Origin: Corynebacterium glucuronolyticum | GTDB taxonomy: Bacteria; Actinomycetota; Actinomycetes; Mycobacteriales; Mycobacteriaceae | Direction: 5' to 3' | Assembly: GCA_022772305.1 (NCBI GenBank) | Contig: JALFAQ010000058.1 | Span: 1 to 64,000, forward strand | DNA: 64,000 nucleotides | Shown here: positions 21,123-31,001 of the stretch, piece after piece | How the letters are laid out: each line of letters begins with the position of its first letter | Numbering within the stretch: position 1 is the first letter of the stretch | Program-made: the position numbers and the translations under genes | The notes under the pieces: model-generated | Database searches by the model: none | The model's input: only the letters and a program-made list of their open reading frames with translations | What the model was told of the DNA's origin: nothing

Positions 21123-23306
21123 CTAGAATTCCTGCCACGCGTAGAACTGTGCGCTCATCGCGGGGATATGGACGGAAATGGATTGATCGCAGCCATCCCA
21201 CGGACGATCCTCAGTGTGGGCTTCAAACTCGAGGAAGTTGCCGGCTCCTTCGTACACGTCCTCATCGGTGTTAAGGATTCGCTTCCACGTGCCCGCCTCC
21301 GGGACACCGACGGTGTAGTTCGGCTGGGAGTAGCCACCAAAGTTGTATACACACAGCACCTTCGAGCCGTCGTCGCCCGTGCGGACAAAGGCAAGGATGT
21401 TGTTGTCTGCATCGTCTGCCTTGATCCACCGGAAGCCCTCGGGCTTGAAGTCGAGGGAGTACAGGGCGGGGCTCTCCGTGTACACAGAGTTCAGGTCGTG
21501 GGTAAGCTTTTGAATACCGCGGTGATACTCGCCTTCCCATCCATCCATGTCCGCCCAGTACAGCGATTCGGCCTCGTTCCATTCGCCAACTTGACCGAAA
21601 TCTTGTCCCTGGAAGAGAAGCTGCTTACCTGGGTGGCCCCACATGAATGCGAGGAGAGTACGCAGACCAGCGGCCTTGTTCCATGCATCGCCAGGCATCT
21701 TCTGCCACAGCGTGCCCTTGCCATGTACCACCTCATCGTGGGAAATGGGAAGAACGAAGCGCTCACTGTAGTGGTACACCATGGCGAAGGTGACTTCGTT
21801 GTGGTGGTAGGAGCGGTGAATGGGATCGTGGCTGAAGTACTCGAGCGTGTCGTGCATCCAGCCCATATTCCACTTGAAGGTGAACCCGAGTCCACCATTA
21901 GAAGTGAAGTCGGTGACTCCCGGCCAGCTCGTGGATTCCTCAGCAATAGTGACAATACCCGGATGGTTCTTGTGAACGGTCGCGTTCATTTCCTGGAGGA
22001 ACTGAACGGCCTCGAGGTTTTCGCGACCACCGTACTGGTTCGGTGTCCACTCGCCGTCCTCGCGGGAGTAGTCCAGGTACAGCATGCTGGCCACGGCATC
22101 TACGCGCAGACCATCGATGTGGAATTCATCGACCCAGTACAGGGCGTTGGCGACGAGGAAATTGCGCACCTCATTGCGGCCGAAGTTAAAAACGTACGTG
22201 CCCCAATCCTTTTGCTCACCACGACGCCAGTCGGGGTGCTCGTATAGTGGGGAACCGTCGAACCGGGCGAGAGCCCACTCGTCCTTGGGGAAGTGCGCGG
22301 GAACCCAATCCAAGATGACGCCGATGCCACGGGCGTGGAAGGCATCAATAAGCGCACGGAGATCATCGGGAGAGCCGAACCTAGATGTGGGGGCGTAGTA
22401 GCCGGTGACCTGGTAACCCCAGGATCCGCCAAAGGGGTGCTCCGATACGGGAAGGAATTCAACGTGCGTGTACCCCATGCCGTCGACGTAATCGACGAGT
22501 TCATCGGCGAGTTGCTGGTAGCTCAAGCCCTGTTTCCAACTGCCTAGGTGCACTTCGTACACGCTCATCGGTTCCGTCGTGGGGAACGTTTCCGCACGGG
22601 CGCTGATCCACTCGTCGTCTTGCCACTCGTAGGAGGAGCTGGTGACAACGGAGCCGGTCGCCGGCGGGGTTTCCGCGAGGCGAGCCATCGGGTCGGCCTT
22701 CTCAAGGCGCTGGCCCGATTCAGTGTGGATGGCGTACTTGTATACGGTGCCCTCCGTGAGACCGGGGATGAAGATTTCCCACACGCCGGAGCTGCCCATG
22801 GCACGCATCGGGTACTGGGAGGGGTTCCAACTACAGAAGTCACCGACCACGGCGACACCCTTGGCGGCAGGTGCCCACACCGCAAAGGAGGTACCGGTGA
22901 CTTCTCCGAGCTCGGTCTCGTAGGTGTGGACGTGCGAACCCAGCACCTCCCAGAGGCGCTCGTGGCGGCCCTCGCCAATGAGGTAAATGTCTTGATCACC
23001 GAGGGTGGGCAGGAAGAAATAGGGGTCGGCTTTTTCCACGGCATCGACAAGCGGGTACTTGACGCTGAAACGGTAGTCGCGCGGGGTTCCGTCATCTAGG
23101 TGGATTGCCCAGATGTCATCGCCGAGTGATTCCATCGGCACGCTATCGCCGTCGATAAGCAAAAAGACACCCTCCGCGCCTACCTGTCGCGTACGAACGA
23201 TGGCCCCATAATCGGTGGCGTGAAAACCGTAGTGATCGTGGGGGCAATAGTGCTGGCACCGGCGCAGAAGATCGAGGTCGGTTTGGGGGATTGCAAGAGA
23301 CTGCAT
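21123..23306 (-). CDS. glgB: 1,4-alpha-glucan branching enzyme
   Basis: GSWGYQVTGYYAPTSRFGSPDDLRALIDAFHARGIGVILDWVPAHFPKD; IDGLRVDAVASMLYLDYSR. Confidence 0.97.
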   Translation of the reverse strand: MQSLAIPQTDLDLLRRCQHYCPHDHYGFHATDYGAIVRTRQVGAEGVFLLIDGDSVPMESLGDDIWAIHLDDGTPRDYRFSVKYPLVDAVEKADPYFFLPTLGDQDIYLIGEGRHERLWEVLGSHVHTYETELGEVTGTSFAVWAPAAKGVAVVGDFCSWNPSQYPMRAMGSSGVWEIFIPGLTEGTVYKYAIHTESGQRLEKADPMARLAETPPATGSVVTSSSYEWQDDEWISARAETFPTTEPMSVYEVHLGSWKQGLSYQQLADELVDYVDGMGYTHVEFLPVSEHPFGGSWGYQVTGYYAPTSRFGSPDDLRALIDAFHARGIGVILDWVPAHFPKDEWALARFDGSPLYEHPDWRRGEQKDWGTYVFNFGRNEVRNFLVANALYWVDEFHIDGLRVDAVASMLYLDYSREDGEWTPNQYGGRENLEAVQFLQEMNATVHKNHPGIVTIAEESTSWPGVTDFTSNGGLGFTFKWNMGWMHDTLEYFSHDPIHRSYHHNEVTFAMVYHYSERFVLPISHDEVVHGKGTLWQKMPGDAWNKAAGLRTLLAFMWGHPGKQLLFQGQDFGQVGEWNEAESLYWADMDGWEGEYHRGIQKLTHDLNSVYTESPALYSLDFKPEGFRWIKADDADNNILAFVRTGDDGSKVLCVYNFGGYSQPNYTVGVPEAGTWKRILNTDEDVYEGAGNFLEFEAHTEDRPWDGCDQSISVHIPAMSAQFYAWQEF

Positions 23307-23327
23307 TGTAATTAAATTCCTCTCAAT

Positions 23328-25265
23328 CTATCTCCACGCAAGGTGTGCGCGGTGCTCGGGGGCGACAGGTGGTAATTCGAAAATGTGGGCCACGTTCTTG
23401 TACGGCTCAAGCCGGATGTAGTTGACCTTGGAGAAGTCGTATTCCTCGCCTGAGATCAGGTCATGGACGGCGAATGTATCGCTGTCGCTGAGGCCCAAAG
23501 CATCCATGTCGAGGGTGAGCATGCCGGACTGTGCGTAGTGGGAATCGAGGTTCACCACGATGAGAAGCGTGTTCCCACTTTCCGGATCCACCTTGGAGTA
23601 TACAAGCATCTGGTCGTTTGTGAGTTCGTGGAAGTGAATGTTGCGCAGTTGCTGTAGCGCGGGGTTCTTCCTCCGGATGAGGTTCAACAGTCCAAGGTAT
23701 CCGGACAAGTTCTCCTGCGTGTAATCGCGCGGGCGGAGCTCGTACTTCTCCGAGTGCTTGTATTCCTCGGAGCCCGGTTCCACCGCCTCATGCTCATACA
23801 GTTCAAATCCGGAGTAGATGCCCCACACCGGACTCATCGTGGCGGCGAGGGTAGCGCGGATGGCGAACATCGCACGGCCACCGTATTGCAGGCTGGCGTG
23901 GAGGATATCCGGGGTGTTGGTGAACAGGTTGGCGCGAGAGATATCTGCCATCTGGGAGATCTCTGTGGCGAACTGCGTGAGCTCCTTCTTGGTGGTCTTC
24001 CATGTGAAGTAGTTGTAGCTCTGGCTGAAACCGACCTTGGACAGGCCGTACAGGCGTGGGGGACGCGTGAAGGCTTCGGCGAGGAAGATGACTTCTGGGT
24101 GCTTCGAGTGAACCTCGGAAATGAGCCAGTGCCAGAAGTTCGCCGGCTTGGTGTGGGGGTTATCCACGCGGAAGGTCTTCACGCCTCGGTTAATCCACAG
24201 GAGCACGATCTCGAGGATCTTGGGGTAGATCGTCTTTCGGGCGTTGTCGAAGTTCAGGGGGTAAATGTCCTGGTATTTCTTCGGTGGGTTCTCGGCAAAG
24301 GCGATGGTGTTATCCGGGAGGATGGTGAAGAACTCCGGGTGTTCCTTGGCCCATGGGTGGTCGGGCGCGCACTGCAGTGCGAGGTCGATGGCGATTTCCA
24401 TGTCGAGTTCCTCGGCGCGTGCGACCAGGGCTTCGAAATCCTCAACAGTGCCAAGAGCGGGGTGGACAGCCTCATGTCCGCCTTCGTCGGAGCCGATAGC
24501 CCACGGGGAGCCCACATCGCCCAGCTCTGCAATGAGGGTGTTGTCCTTGCCCTTGCGGTTTACCTTGCCAATGGGGTGGATAGGGGGCAGGTAGACGGTG
24601 TCGAACCCCATCTCCTTGATGCGGGGCAATTCGTCAGCGGTGGTGGCGAATGTGCCATGGATCGGGTTGCCATTGTCATCGACGCCGCCCGTGGAGCGGG
24701 GGAAGATTTCGTACCAGGAAGCAACCAGCGCCTTGCGGCGCTCCACAAAAATGCGGTATTCGGTTGTGCGGGTGAGGAAGTGGCGCAGTGGTGCGGCTTC
24801 CTCCGTAGCCTGCATTGTACGGTGAATCTTGTCTGCGAGCGGTGCGTCGGAGTGCAGCAGATCGACGATCTCGGTGAGTCCTGCTTCTTTGCAGAGCTGA
24901 GCACCGATCTCAATGTCGTTGGCCATTTCGGCTTCTGACTGGCCGGCATCGAGCTTGGCCTCTACCGCGTGGCGCCACGTCTTGAACGGATGATCCCAGC
25001 CCTCAATGCGGAAGCTCCACATGCCCATCTCATTGGGTACAAAAAGGGCATTGAACTTATCGGGTTCTTCCTCACGGGGGATCATCGGGATGGCGGTTTC
25101 TCGCCCGTGCGGGTCGGTAATGACGCAGGTAGCTCCTACCGCGTCATGTCCCTCCCTCCAGACGACGGCGAAGATGGGAATGACCTCACCTACGGCGCCT
25201 TTTGCTGGATAGGAACCACAGTTAATTACGGGTCGGATGTCATCAATGGCAATGCGTCCAGTCAT
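23328..25265 (-). CDS. glgE: Alpha-1,4-glucan:maltose-1-phosphate maltosyltransferase
   Basis: GFDTVYLPPIHPIGKVNRKGKDNTL..., KTFRVDNPHTKP, EDFEALVARAEELDMEIAIDLALQCAPDHPW. Confidence 0.97.
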   Translation of the reverse strand: MTGRIAIDDIRPVINCGSYPAKGAVGEVIPIFAVVWREGHDAVGATCVITDPHGRETAIPMIPREEEPDKFNALFVPNEMGMWSFRIEGWDHPFKTWRHAVEAKLDAGQSEAEMANDIEIGAQLCKEAGLTEIVDLLHSDAPLADKIHRTMQATEEAAPLRHFLTRTTEYRIFVERRKALVASWYEIFPRSTGGVDDNGNPIHGTFATTADELPRIKEMGFDTVYLPPIHPIGKVNRKGKDNTLIAELGDVGSPWAIGSDEGGHEAVHPALGTVEDFEALVARAEELDMEIAIDLALQCAPDHPWAKEHPEFFTILPDNTIAFAENPPKKYQDIYPLNFDNARKTIYPKILEIVLLWINRGVKTFRVDNPHTKPANFWHWLISEVHSKHPEVIFLAEAFTRPPRLYGLSKVGFSQSYNYFTWKTTKKELTQFATEISQMADISRANLFTNTPDILHASLQYGGRAMFAIRATLAATMSPVWGIYSGFELYEHEAVEPGSEEYKHSEKYELRPRDYTQENLSGYLGLLNLIRRKNPALQQLRNIHFHELTNDQMLVYSKVDPESGNTLLIVVNLDSHYAQSGMLTLDMDALGLSDSDTFAVHDLISGEEYDFSKVNYIRLEPYKNVAHIFELPPVAPEHRAHLAWR

Positions 25266-25468
25266 GCTTATTAGCCTAGTTAAAATTGTGTTCCCGCACG
25301 GTGGTTATAGGAATATTTATGTATTCACCTGCCTGTTTGTGCTCAACTCGGGGGGAATGGTGAGGGGTAGCTGGTCATAACCACGAAGGAGTGAAGGGGT
25401 GGTAACAGAACGGGGAGGGCATCGTGGTGGGATGAAAGGGGTAGCTACGGGAAAGCCAAGGAGTAGCG

Positions 25469-25645
25469 ATGGGAATTCCAGGGGTGCCAGCTGTGTCAGG
25501 TGCGTCAAGTGCACCAGGTGTACGAGGGGTAAAGGAGCGTGAGATGCTGTCGATTCGACGTGTGGGCGGTGGGCTGAGTGGCAGAGTACGGGAGGTAGTG
25601 CTCGAGCATGCCGGGCGGTGCACCCACATTTTCCCGCCGGCTTAG
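25469..25645 (+). CDS. Possible 58-aa small ORF upstream of ABC ATPase
   Basis: ATG preceded by AAGGAG; MGIPGVPAVSGASSAPGVRGVKEREMLSIRRVGGGLSGRVREVVLEHAGRCTHIFPPA*; stops 15 nt before the ATPase start. Confidence 0.35.
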   Translation: MGIPGVPAVSGASSAPGVRGVKEREMLSIRRVGGGLSGRVREVVLEHAGRCTHIFPPA

Positions 25646-25659
25646 GTAAAGATAGAGGT

Positions 25660-26502
25660 GTGATAGATGGTGCAAACGAGTACAACCCGGACTTAGTCGT
25701 TGACTTTTCTGATGTGACCTTCGCCCGCGATGGTCGGACGCTGCTGGGCCCCATTGACTGGCAGGTCGAGCTCGACGAGCGCTGGGTGGTCATCGGTCCC
25801 AACGGTGCCGGAAAGACCACGCTCATGAAGCTTGCTGGGGCATCCGAGTATCCGTCCTCAGGCACGGCATACCTGATGGGGGAGCAAGTGGGGAAGACAG
25901 ATATGCGGGATCTGCGAGCCCAGATCGGCATTAGCTCCACCGCTGTTGCACAGCGTATCCCCCCGAAGGAAAAGGTGGCGGACCTCGTCATCTCCGCGGG
26001 CTATGCCATCCTCGGTCGCTGGCGCGAGGAGTACGAGGAGATGGACTACGACCAGGCCATCGCAATTCTCGAACAGGTGGGGGCACTTCACTTGCGCGAT
26101 CGCACGTGGGGCACTCTCAGTGAGGGTGAGAAAAAGCGTGTCATGATCGCTCGCGCTCTCATGATTAATCCGGAGCTTTTGCTTCTCGACGAGCCGGGGG
26201 CAGGCTTGGATCTCGGTGGTAGGGAGGATCTCGTTCAGTTCCTGGCGGATCTCGCCGCCGATCCTGACGCTCCCGCCGTTGTGATGGTCACCCACCACGT
26301 CGAGGAGATCCCCGCCGGCTTCACCAATGCTTTGCTTCTCGACGAAGGGGAGATCATTGCCAATGGCCCCATAGACGAGGTGATGACGGACAAGAACTTG
26401 ACGGCCTGCTTCCACCAGCCCATCACCATCGACAAGATTGATGGTCGCTACTTCGCTCGTCGCCTGCGTCGTGGCGGTGCGCACCGCTCTCCAGCACAGT
26501 AA
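25660..26502 (+). CDS. ABC transporter ATP-binding protein (YlmA-like)
   Basis: GPNGAGKTTLMKLAG, LSEGEKKRVMIARALMINPELLLLDEPGAGLD. Confidence 0.9.
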   Translation: MIDGANEYNPDLVVDFSDVTFARDGRTLLGPIDWQVELDERWVVIGPNGAGKTTLMKLAGASEYPSSGTAYLMGEQVGKTDMRDLRAQIGISSTAVAQRIPPKEKVADLVISAGYAILGRWREEYEEMDYDQAIAILEQVGALHLRDRTWGTLSEGEKKRVMIARALMINPELLLLDEPGAGLDLGGREDLVQFLADLAADPDAPAVVMVTHHVEEIPAGFTNALLLDEGEIIANGPIDEVMTDKNLTACFHQPITIDKIDGRYFARRLRRGGAHRSPAQ

Positions 26503-26527
26503 ATCCAGGAAGCTTAACTGTGTGAGA

Positions 26528-26547
26528 AGACGGCACGCGTGCCGTCT
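26528..26547. repeat. 20-bp perfect palindrome
   Basis: AGACGGCACGCGTGCCGTCT in the 83-nt ABC-ATPase/methyltransferase gap. Confidence 0.95.
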
Positions 26548-26585
26548 AACAGCGAAGCCCGAATAAGAGAAGTAGAAAGATAGCA

Positions 26586-27773
26586 ATGGCTTTTACCCGC
26601 GCCGAGGTCTCTTTTCTCGCACGTCACCAAGCGGAGATCGGCGAAGCCGAAAACCACGTTGGGCTCACGAGTGCGACGGTGATCGCCGATACCGACTATC
26701 TGGGTAAGCGCTTTGGTGACTTTGGTCGAAGCGTCAGCGAATTGCTTCGCGCGCGCCGGGTTGGCGCACGCAAGGGGCTGCCCACTCACTGGATCTACCC
26801 GCTGGAAGCAGCAGAACAAGCAACGCCGCCGGCCGTCGTGGGAGAGCGTCAGCGTCGTATTCGCACCTTTTTCCCTGGCGCTCTCGTCCATGACGTGACC
26901 TGCTCCATCGGTACAGAAATAGCTACTAGTGCAAGCGATGGAGAAGAGACGAACCGCAGCCCGTTTCTCCATACTCCGGTGGTGGGGAGCGATCTGGACA
27001 TTGCCCGCGTCGCCTGCGCGCAGTACAACTCCGGCCAGCCGGTCTTCGTGGCCGATGCGCTGGCAACCACGACTAACGCCCGCGTCATCATCGCCGATCC
27101 GGCGCGTAGGTCCGGAGGGCGCCGCATCCCGCGCCCGGAGGATCTCCTTCCACCGTTGCCGGATCTCGTCGCAGCACACAGTAATGCGGAACTGGCCATC
27201 AAGTGCGCGCCGGGGATCGATTACTCCGACTGGGATGGCCTGGTGAGTGTGACAAGCGTCGACAGCGGGGTGAAGGAAGCATGCCTGTACACGCCCGGAT
27301 TGGCGGGAGGGGAGCGTCGAGAAGCAATCATCATCCGCGACGGTGTCGTCGCGGACCGGGTGACTAGCGCGGAGGTTGCTCCTGCGAGCGACAACGACAT
27401 GGTGGGTGAACCGGGTGAGTTTATCCTGGATCCCGACGGTGCCATCGTCCGCGCGGGTCTTGTGCGCGACTTTGCGGCCCGTGAGGGCTTATGGATGCTC
27501 GACCCCCGCATTGCCCACCTCACAGGGAACGCCATCCCTGCTGGGTATTCAGGCTTCCGCATCCTTGACGACGTGCTGCTGAAGAAGCTGAAAAAAGCTC
27601 TCGTTCCATATCACGCCGGAAGCGCAGAAATTCTCGTGCGGGGCGTGGACATTAATCCGGACAGCATGCGCAAGAAGCTGAAACTTAAAGGTGATACTCC
27701 CGTCTCCATCGTCATCACCCGCATCGGTAAGACGGCTCATGCGTTCATTTGTGAACCACGGCAGTGGGGTTGA
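26586..27773 (+). CDS. SAM-dependent methyltransferase, THUMP-like C-terminal domain
   Basis: HDVTCSIGTEIA...GSDLDIARVACAQYN...VIIADPARRSGGRR; typical actinobacterial family. Confidence 0.8.
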   Translation: MAFTRAEVSFLARHQAEIGEAENHVGLTSATVIADTDYLGKRFGDFGRSVSELLRARRVGARKGLPTHWIYPLEAAEQATPPAVVGERQRRIRTFFPGALVHDVTCSIGTEIATSASDGEETNRSPFLHTPVVGSDLDIARVACAQYNSGQPVFVADALATTTNARVIIADPARRSGGRRIPRPEDLLPPLPDLVAAHSNAELAIKCAPGIDYSDWDGLVSVTSVDSGVKEACLYTPGLAGGERREAIIIRDGVVADRVTSAEVAPASDNDMVGEPGEFILDPDGAIVRAGLVRDFAAREGLWMLDPRIAHLTGNAIPAGYSGFRILDDVLLKKLKKALVPYHAGSAEILVRGVDINPDSMRKKLKLKGDTPVSIVITRIGKTAHAFICEPRQWG

Positions 27774-27897
27774 AAACGCACATCGGGTTGAGTGCTTTCT
27801 CAATTGTGAAAAAATCTGTGGCCAACATTCGGGTGAAGAGCTTCATACACGCAGCGTAAGTAGGCAGCGACGGTAGCTTCAGCTGCTGTGTGCTAAT

Positions 27898-27950
27898 ACC
27901 ATAGTAGACAACTCGGACTATAAAAAAGTAACAGATTAGTCTACTATGGT
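27898..27950. repeat. 12-bp perfect inverted repeat with 29-nt spacer upstream of etfBA
   Basis: ACCATAGTAGAC (27898-27909) ... GTCTACTATGGT (27939-27950). Confidence 0.95.
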
Positions 27951-28072
27951 TTGTGTTCCTACGCTTGTGGCTCTTTGGTGAGTGCATAATAGGAGTCGTA
28001 TGTGGACGCGTTACACTCACATAGGCAACAAGCTTTCATAATATTCGAGTACAACGGACGAAAGGTGTGAAG

Positions 28073-28858
28073 ATGCCCGCGATTGCAGTGCTTGTCAAGC
28101 ACGTGCCGGACACGTGGTCCGAAAAATCATTGGAATCTGACTTCACCCTCCAGCGTGAGGGTGTAGATGAGGTTCTTGATGAGGTTAACGAGTTTGCCGT
28201 CGAGCAAGCTTTACGTTTAAAGGATCAGCTTGAGGGTGCAGAGGTTGTAGCAGTATCGGTGGGGCCAGACCGCTCCACCGAGGCGCTGCGCAAGGCAATT
28301 GCCATGGGCTGCGACCGTGCCATCCTCGTTTCCGACGAAGCTATCGCTGGCGCAGATGCGCTGGGAACCACGTGGGTTTTGACCAACGCGCTGAACACCA
28401 TCGATGATCTCAAGCTCATCGTGTGCGGTTCGGGTTCGTCCGATGGTGCCATGGGTGTGATCCCCGGGCTGCTGTCGGAGTATCGCCAAATTCCCGCCCT
28501 GACATACTGTGTGGAATCCTCCATCGAGGGAGACAAGTTGACTGCTAAGCGCGTGACCAACGCCGGGGAAACGGTCCTTTCTTCCTCTCTGCCGGCCATC
28601 TTGTCCATCACGGATAAAGCGGCGTCGCCGAGGTTCCCCAACTTCAAGTCGCTGGCTGCAGCGAAGAAAGCAGAAATCCCCACACTCACACTCACAGACC
28701 TTGGTGTCGAGCCGACACAGGTGGGACTCAATTACTCCGCTACCGTCGTCCAGAGCGCAGAGGTGCACCCGCCACGGGAGCAAGGTGAGATGATTTACGA
28801 CCACGGCCAGGGCGCAGCGGCCATCGCCGATTACCTCGAAAAAGAAAACCTGATCTAG
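28073..28858 (+). CDS. etfB: Electron transfer flavoprotein beta subunit
   Basis: IAVLVKHVPDTWSEKSLE...; adjacent etfA. Confidence 0.93.
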   Translation: MPAIAVLVKHVPDTWSEKSLESDFTLQREGVDEVLDEVNEFAVEQALRLKDQLEGAEVVAVSVGPDRSTEALRKAIAMGCDRAILVSDEAIAGADALGTTWVLTNALNTIDDLKLIVCGSGSSDGAMGVIPGLLSEYRQIPALTYCVESSIEGDKLTAKRVTNAGETVLSSSLPAILSITDKAASPRFPNFKSLAAAKKAEIPTLTLTDLGVEPTQVGLNYSATVVQSAEVHPPREQGEMIYDHGQGAAAIADYLEKENLI

Positions 28859-28873
28859 GAAGGGAGTTCGAAA

Positions 28874-29818
28874 ATGGTATACGTTCTAGCAACAGACTCC
28901 TCGCGGATCAATGGGGAACTCATCACCGCAGCTCGTGCACTGGGAGAGGTCACCGCCGTCGTCGTCGGCTCCTTGCCGGCCGATGCTACGGACGCACTTG
29001 CATCACAAGGTGCTACGACGATTATCCGTGCGCCGTTTACGGGCCAACGCGTCATCATTCCTGCCGTAGATGCGCTCAGCATTCTCGCTTCGCAAACTCC
29101 GGGGCCGATTGTTATTTCCAAGTCGGAGGAGGGCAACGAAATTGCAGGGCGCCTTGCTGCTCGACTGAGCTCCGGTGTACTTACCGATGTCGTAGGGATT
29201 AATCCTGACGGTACGGCTCGGGGTTCCATTTTCGGTGACAGGATTGGCACCACCCTCGCTGTCGGTGGTACAAGCCCGATCTACACCCTGCGTGCGGGGG
29301 TGGTCGAACCTCAGAATCAGCCCGCAGCTGGCACACTCATGGATCTTGCTCTGCCCGAGGCAGGAGCTCTTGATCCGACGGTGGAAAGCTACACGCCCCA
29401 TACGCCGGGTGCACGTCCCGCACTTCCGCAAGCGGATGTCGTAGTCTCCGGCGGTCGAGGTGTGGGCTCGGCAGAAGGCTTCACGGAGCTTGTCGAGCCA
29501 CTCGCAGACCTCTTCGGTGGCGCTGTTGGTGCCACCCGTGATGCCGTGGACGACGATTTCTACCCGGCCGAGTACCAGGTGGGGCAAACAGGTGCCACTG
29601 TGTCGCCTGAGCTTTACATCGCTCTTGGCCTTTCTGGTGCAATCCAGCACTCATCTGGTATGCAAACATCCAAGCGCATTGTGGTCATTAACCAGGATGA
29701 AGATGCGCCGATCTTCCAGATCGCCGATGTGGGTGTGGTCGGTGACGTCAACGACATCGTTCCTGCTCTCATTAAGGAAATCTCTGATCGCCGTGAAGCT
29801 AAAGGACTGAATTCCTAA
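28874..29818 (+). CDS. etfA: Electron transfer flavoprotein alpha subunit
   Basis: VVSGGRGVGSAEGF..., YIALGLSGAIQHSSGMQTSKRIVVINQDEDAPIFQIADVGVVGD. Confidence 0.97.
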   Translation: MVYVLATDSSRINGELITAARALGEVTAVVVGSLPADATDALASQGATTIIRAPFTGQRVIIPAVDALSILASQTPGPIVISKSEEGNEIAGRLAARLSSGVLTDVVGINPDGTARGSIFGDRIGTTLAVGGTSPIYTLRAGVVEPQNQPAAGTLMDLALPEAGALDPTVESYTPHTPGARPALPQADVVVSGGRGVGSAEGFTELVEPLADLFGGAVGATRDAVDDDFYPAEYQVGQTGATVSPELYIALGLSGAIQHSSGMQTSKRIVVINQDEDAPIFQIADVGVVGDVNDIVPALIKEISDRREAKGLNS

Positions 29819-29848
29819 GGGGTTCACGCAATCGTTGCACTAGAAATT

Positions 29849-29880
29849 CGCCAGCTCGTGGTCTACACGTGCTGGCGTTT
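29849..29880 (+). terminator. Rho-independent terminator after etfBA
   Basis: CGCCAGCTCGTG-gtcta-CACGTGCTGGCGTTTT. Confidence 0.85.
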
Positions 29881-30009
29881 TCACGTCGCCTGAAAACTAA
29901 AAACGAGGAGGGAGCGAGGGGCGGGAGGCTCGCTACGGCGCGTGTGATATGAGATAAGTCCTATGGTTATGGGTATAGCGTGTCACATTCACGGTAGAAT
30001 GCAGTAATC

Positions 30010-30594
30010 ATGGGAAAGCGAGAGGAAAACAAGGCAAAGCGAGAGCAGGCTGTGCTGCAGGCTGCCCGTGATGTCTTTCTCGAGCATGATTACGAGTCAG
30101 TGACAACAGCGCAGCTCGCGCGAGCTGCAGGGCTTACCACGGGGACGTTCTTTCGGCATGCCGGTTCAAAGGCGGAACTACTCATTTCTGTGTACACAGA
30201 GGTGCTGGAGGCAGGGCTCGCCGCTGAGAGTTCCTTACCGGAATCCGCGGGTTTGTTGGAACGCGCACATGCCCTCATCGATCCGATTGTGGAGGCGACG
30301 GAAGAATCACGGGGAAATATTCTTGCCTTCCAGCGTGAGGTGCTTTTCGGCACATCTACAGGACCGCGGAGAGAAAATGCTATCCAGCTTATCCGGGATT
30401 TTGAACGGCGCATCTATCGGTACGTGAGAAACCGTAATCTTGGCCGGGATGCTGCACGTCAGGTGGCGGCTAGCGTCTACGCCATTATGTACATGGAACT
30501 TGTTCGCGTAACCATCGACAGCAGTGAGGTTACGAACATGCGTCAGCGTCTGCATGAGCAAATCAAGTTTATCGCTGACGGCATGCAGCTGTAG
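30010..30594 (+). CDS. TetR-family transcriptional regulator
   Basis: N-terminal HTH: REQAVLQAARDVFLEHDYESVTTAQLARAAGLTTGTFFRHAGSKAELL. Confidence 0.93.
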   Translation: MGKREENKAKREQAVLQAARDVFLEHDYESVTTAQLARAAGLTTGTFFRHAGSKAELLISVYTEVLEAGLAAESSLPESAGLLERAHALIDPIVEATEESRGNILAFQREVLFGTSTGPRRENAIQLIRDFERRIYRYVRNRNLGRDAARQVAASVYAIMYMELVRVTIDSSEVTNMRQRLHEQIKFIADGMQL

Positions 30595-31001
30595 CTTCTT
30601 TGACCCGCGGATCGTGCTGGTGTTTCCAGTGCGTCAGCATTGTGTTTCTGCGATGAGGGGGTCGGATGGAGCGCGTCACATGGGGGAGATATTGCCTTTA
30701 AGAGGTTGTGTGGCACCCAGGCGTGTCGTCTGGAGAAAACTCCCGGGAAACTTTTATAAAGCCTGGTAAAACAGGCTAATTTGGGCTGGCTTCGACAGAA
30801 AAGTGGACACGCCAAAAAGATTTGCGTACGAAAACACTTCGGCCGGTGCTACACTCACATCTAGCAAAAACGGAGTGCGCTCCATTTTGTGAACTTTTAG
30901 CAATAAAGATTGCGTGTCCGTATGTAGTTTCCCTAACGATACATCATTCGGGTTACTAAACGCACGCATTACACGCAAGAAAGATTGGCGAAAAGAGGAA
31001 C

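Noticed and set aside
21063-22247. 394-aa plus-strand ORFs opposite glgB and glgE (21063..22247, 23754..24938)
   Set aside because: Shadow ORFs opposite clearly identified glycan enzymes.
25317-25991. 224-aa minus-strand ORF with LVHLVHLTHLTQL repeats upstream of glgE
   Set aside because: It overlaps the plus-strand ABC ATPase; the repeats come from the G-rich triplet repeats of the intergenic region, and no RBS is evident.
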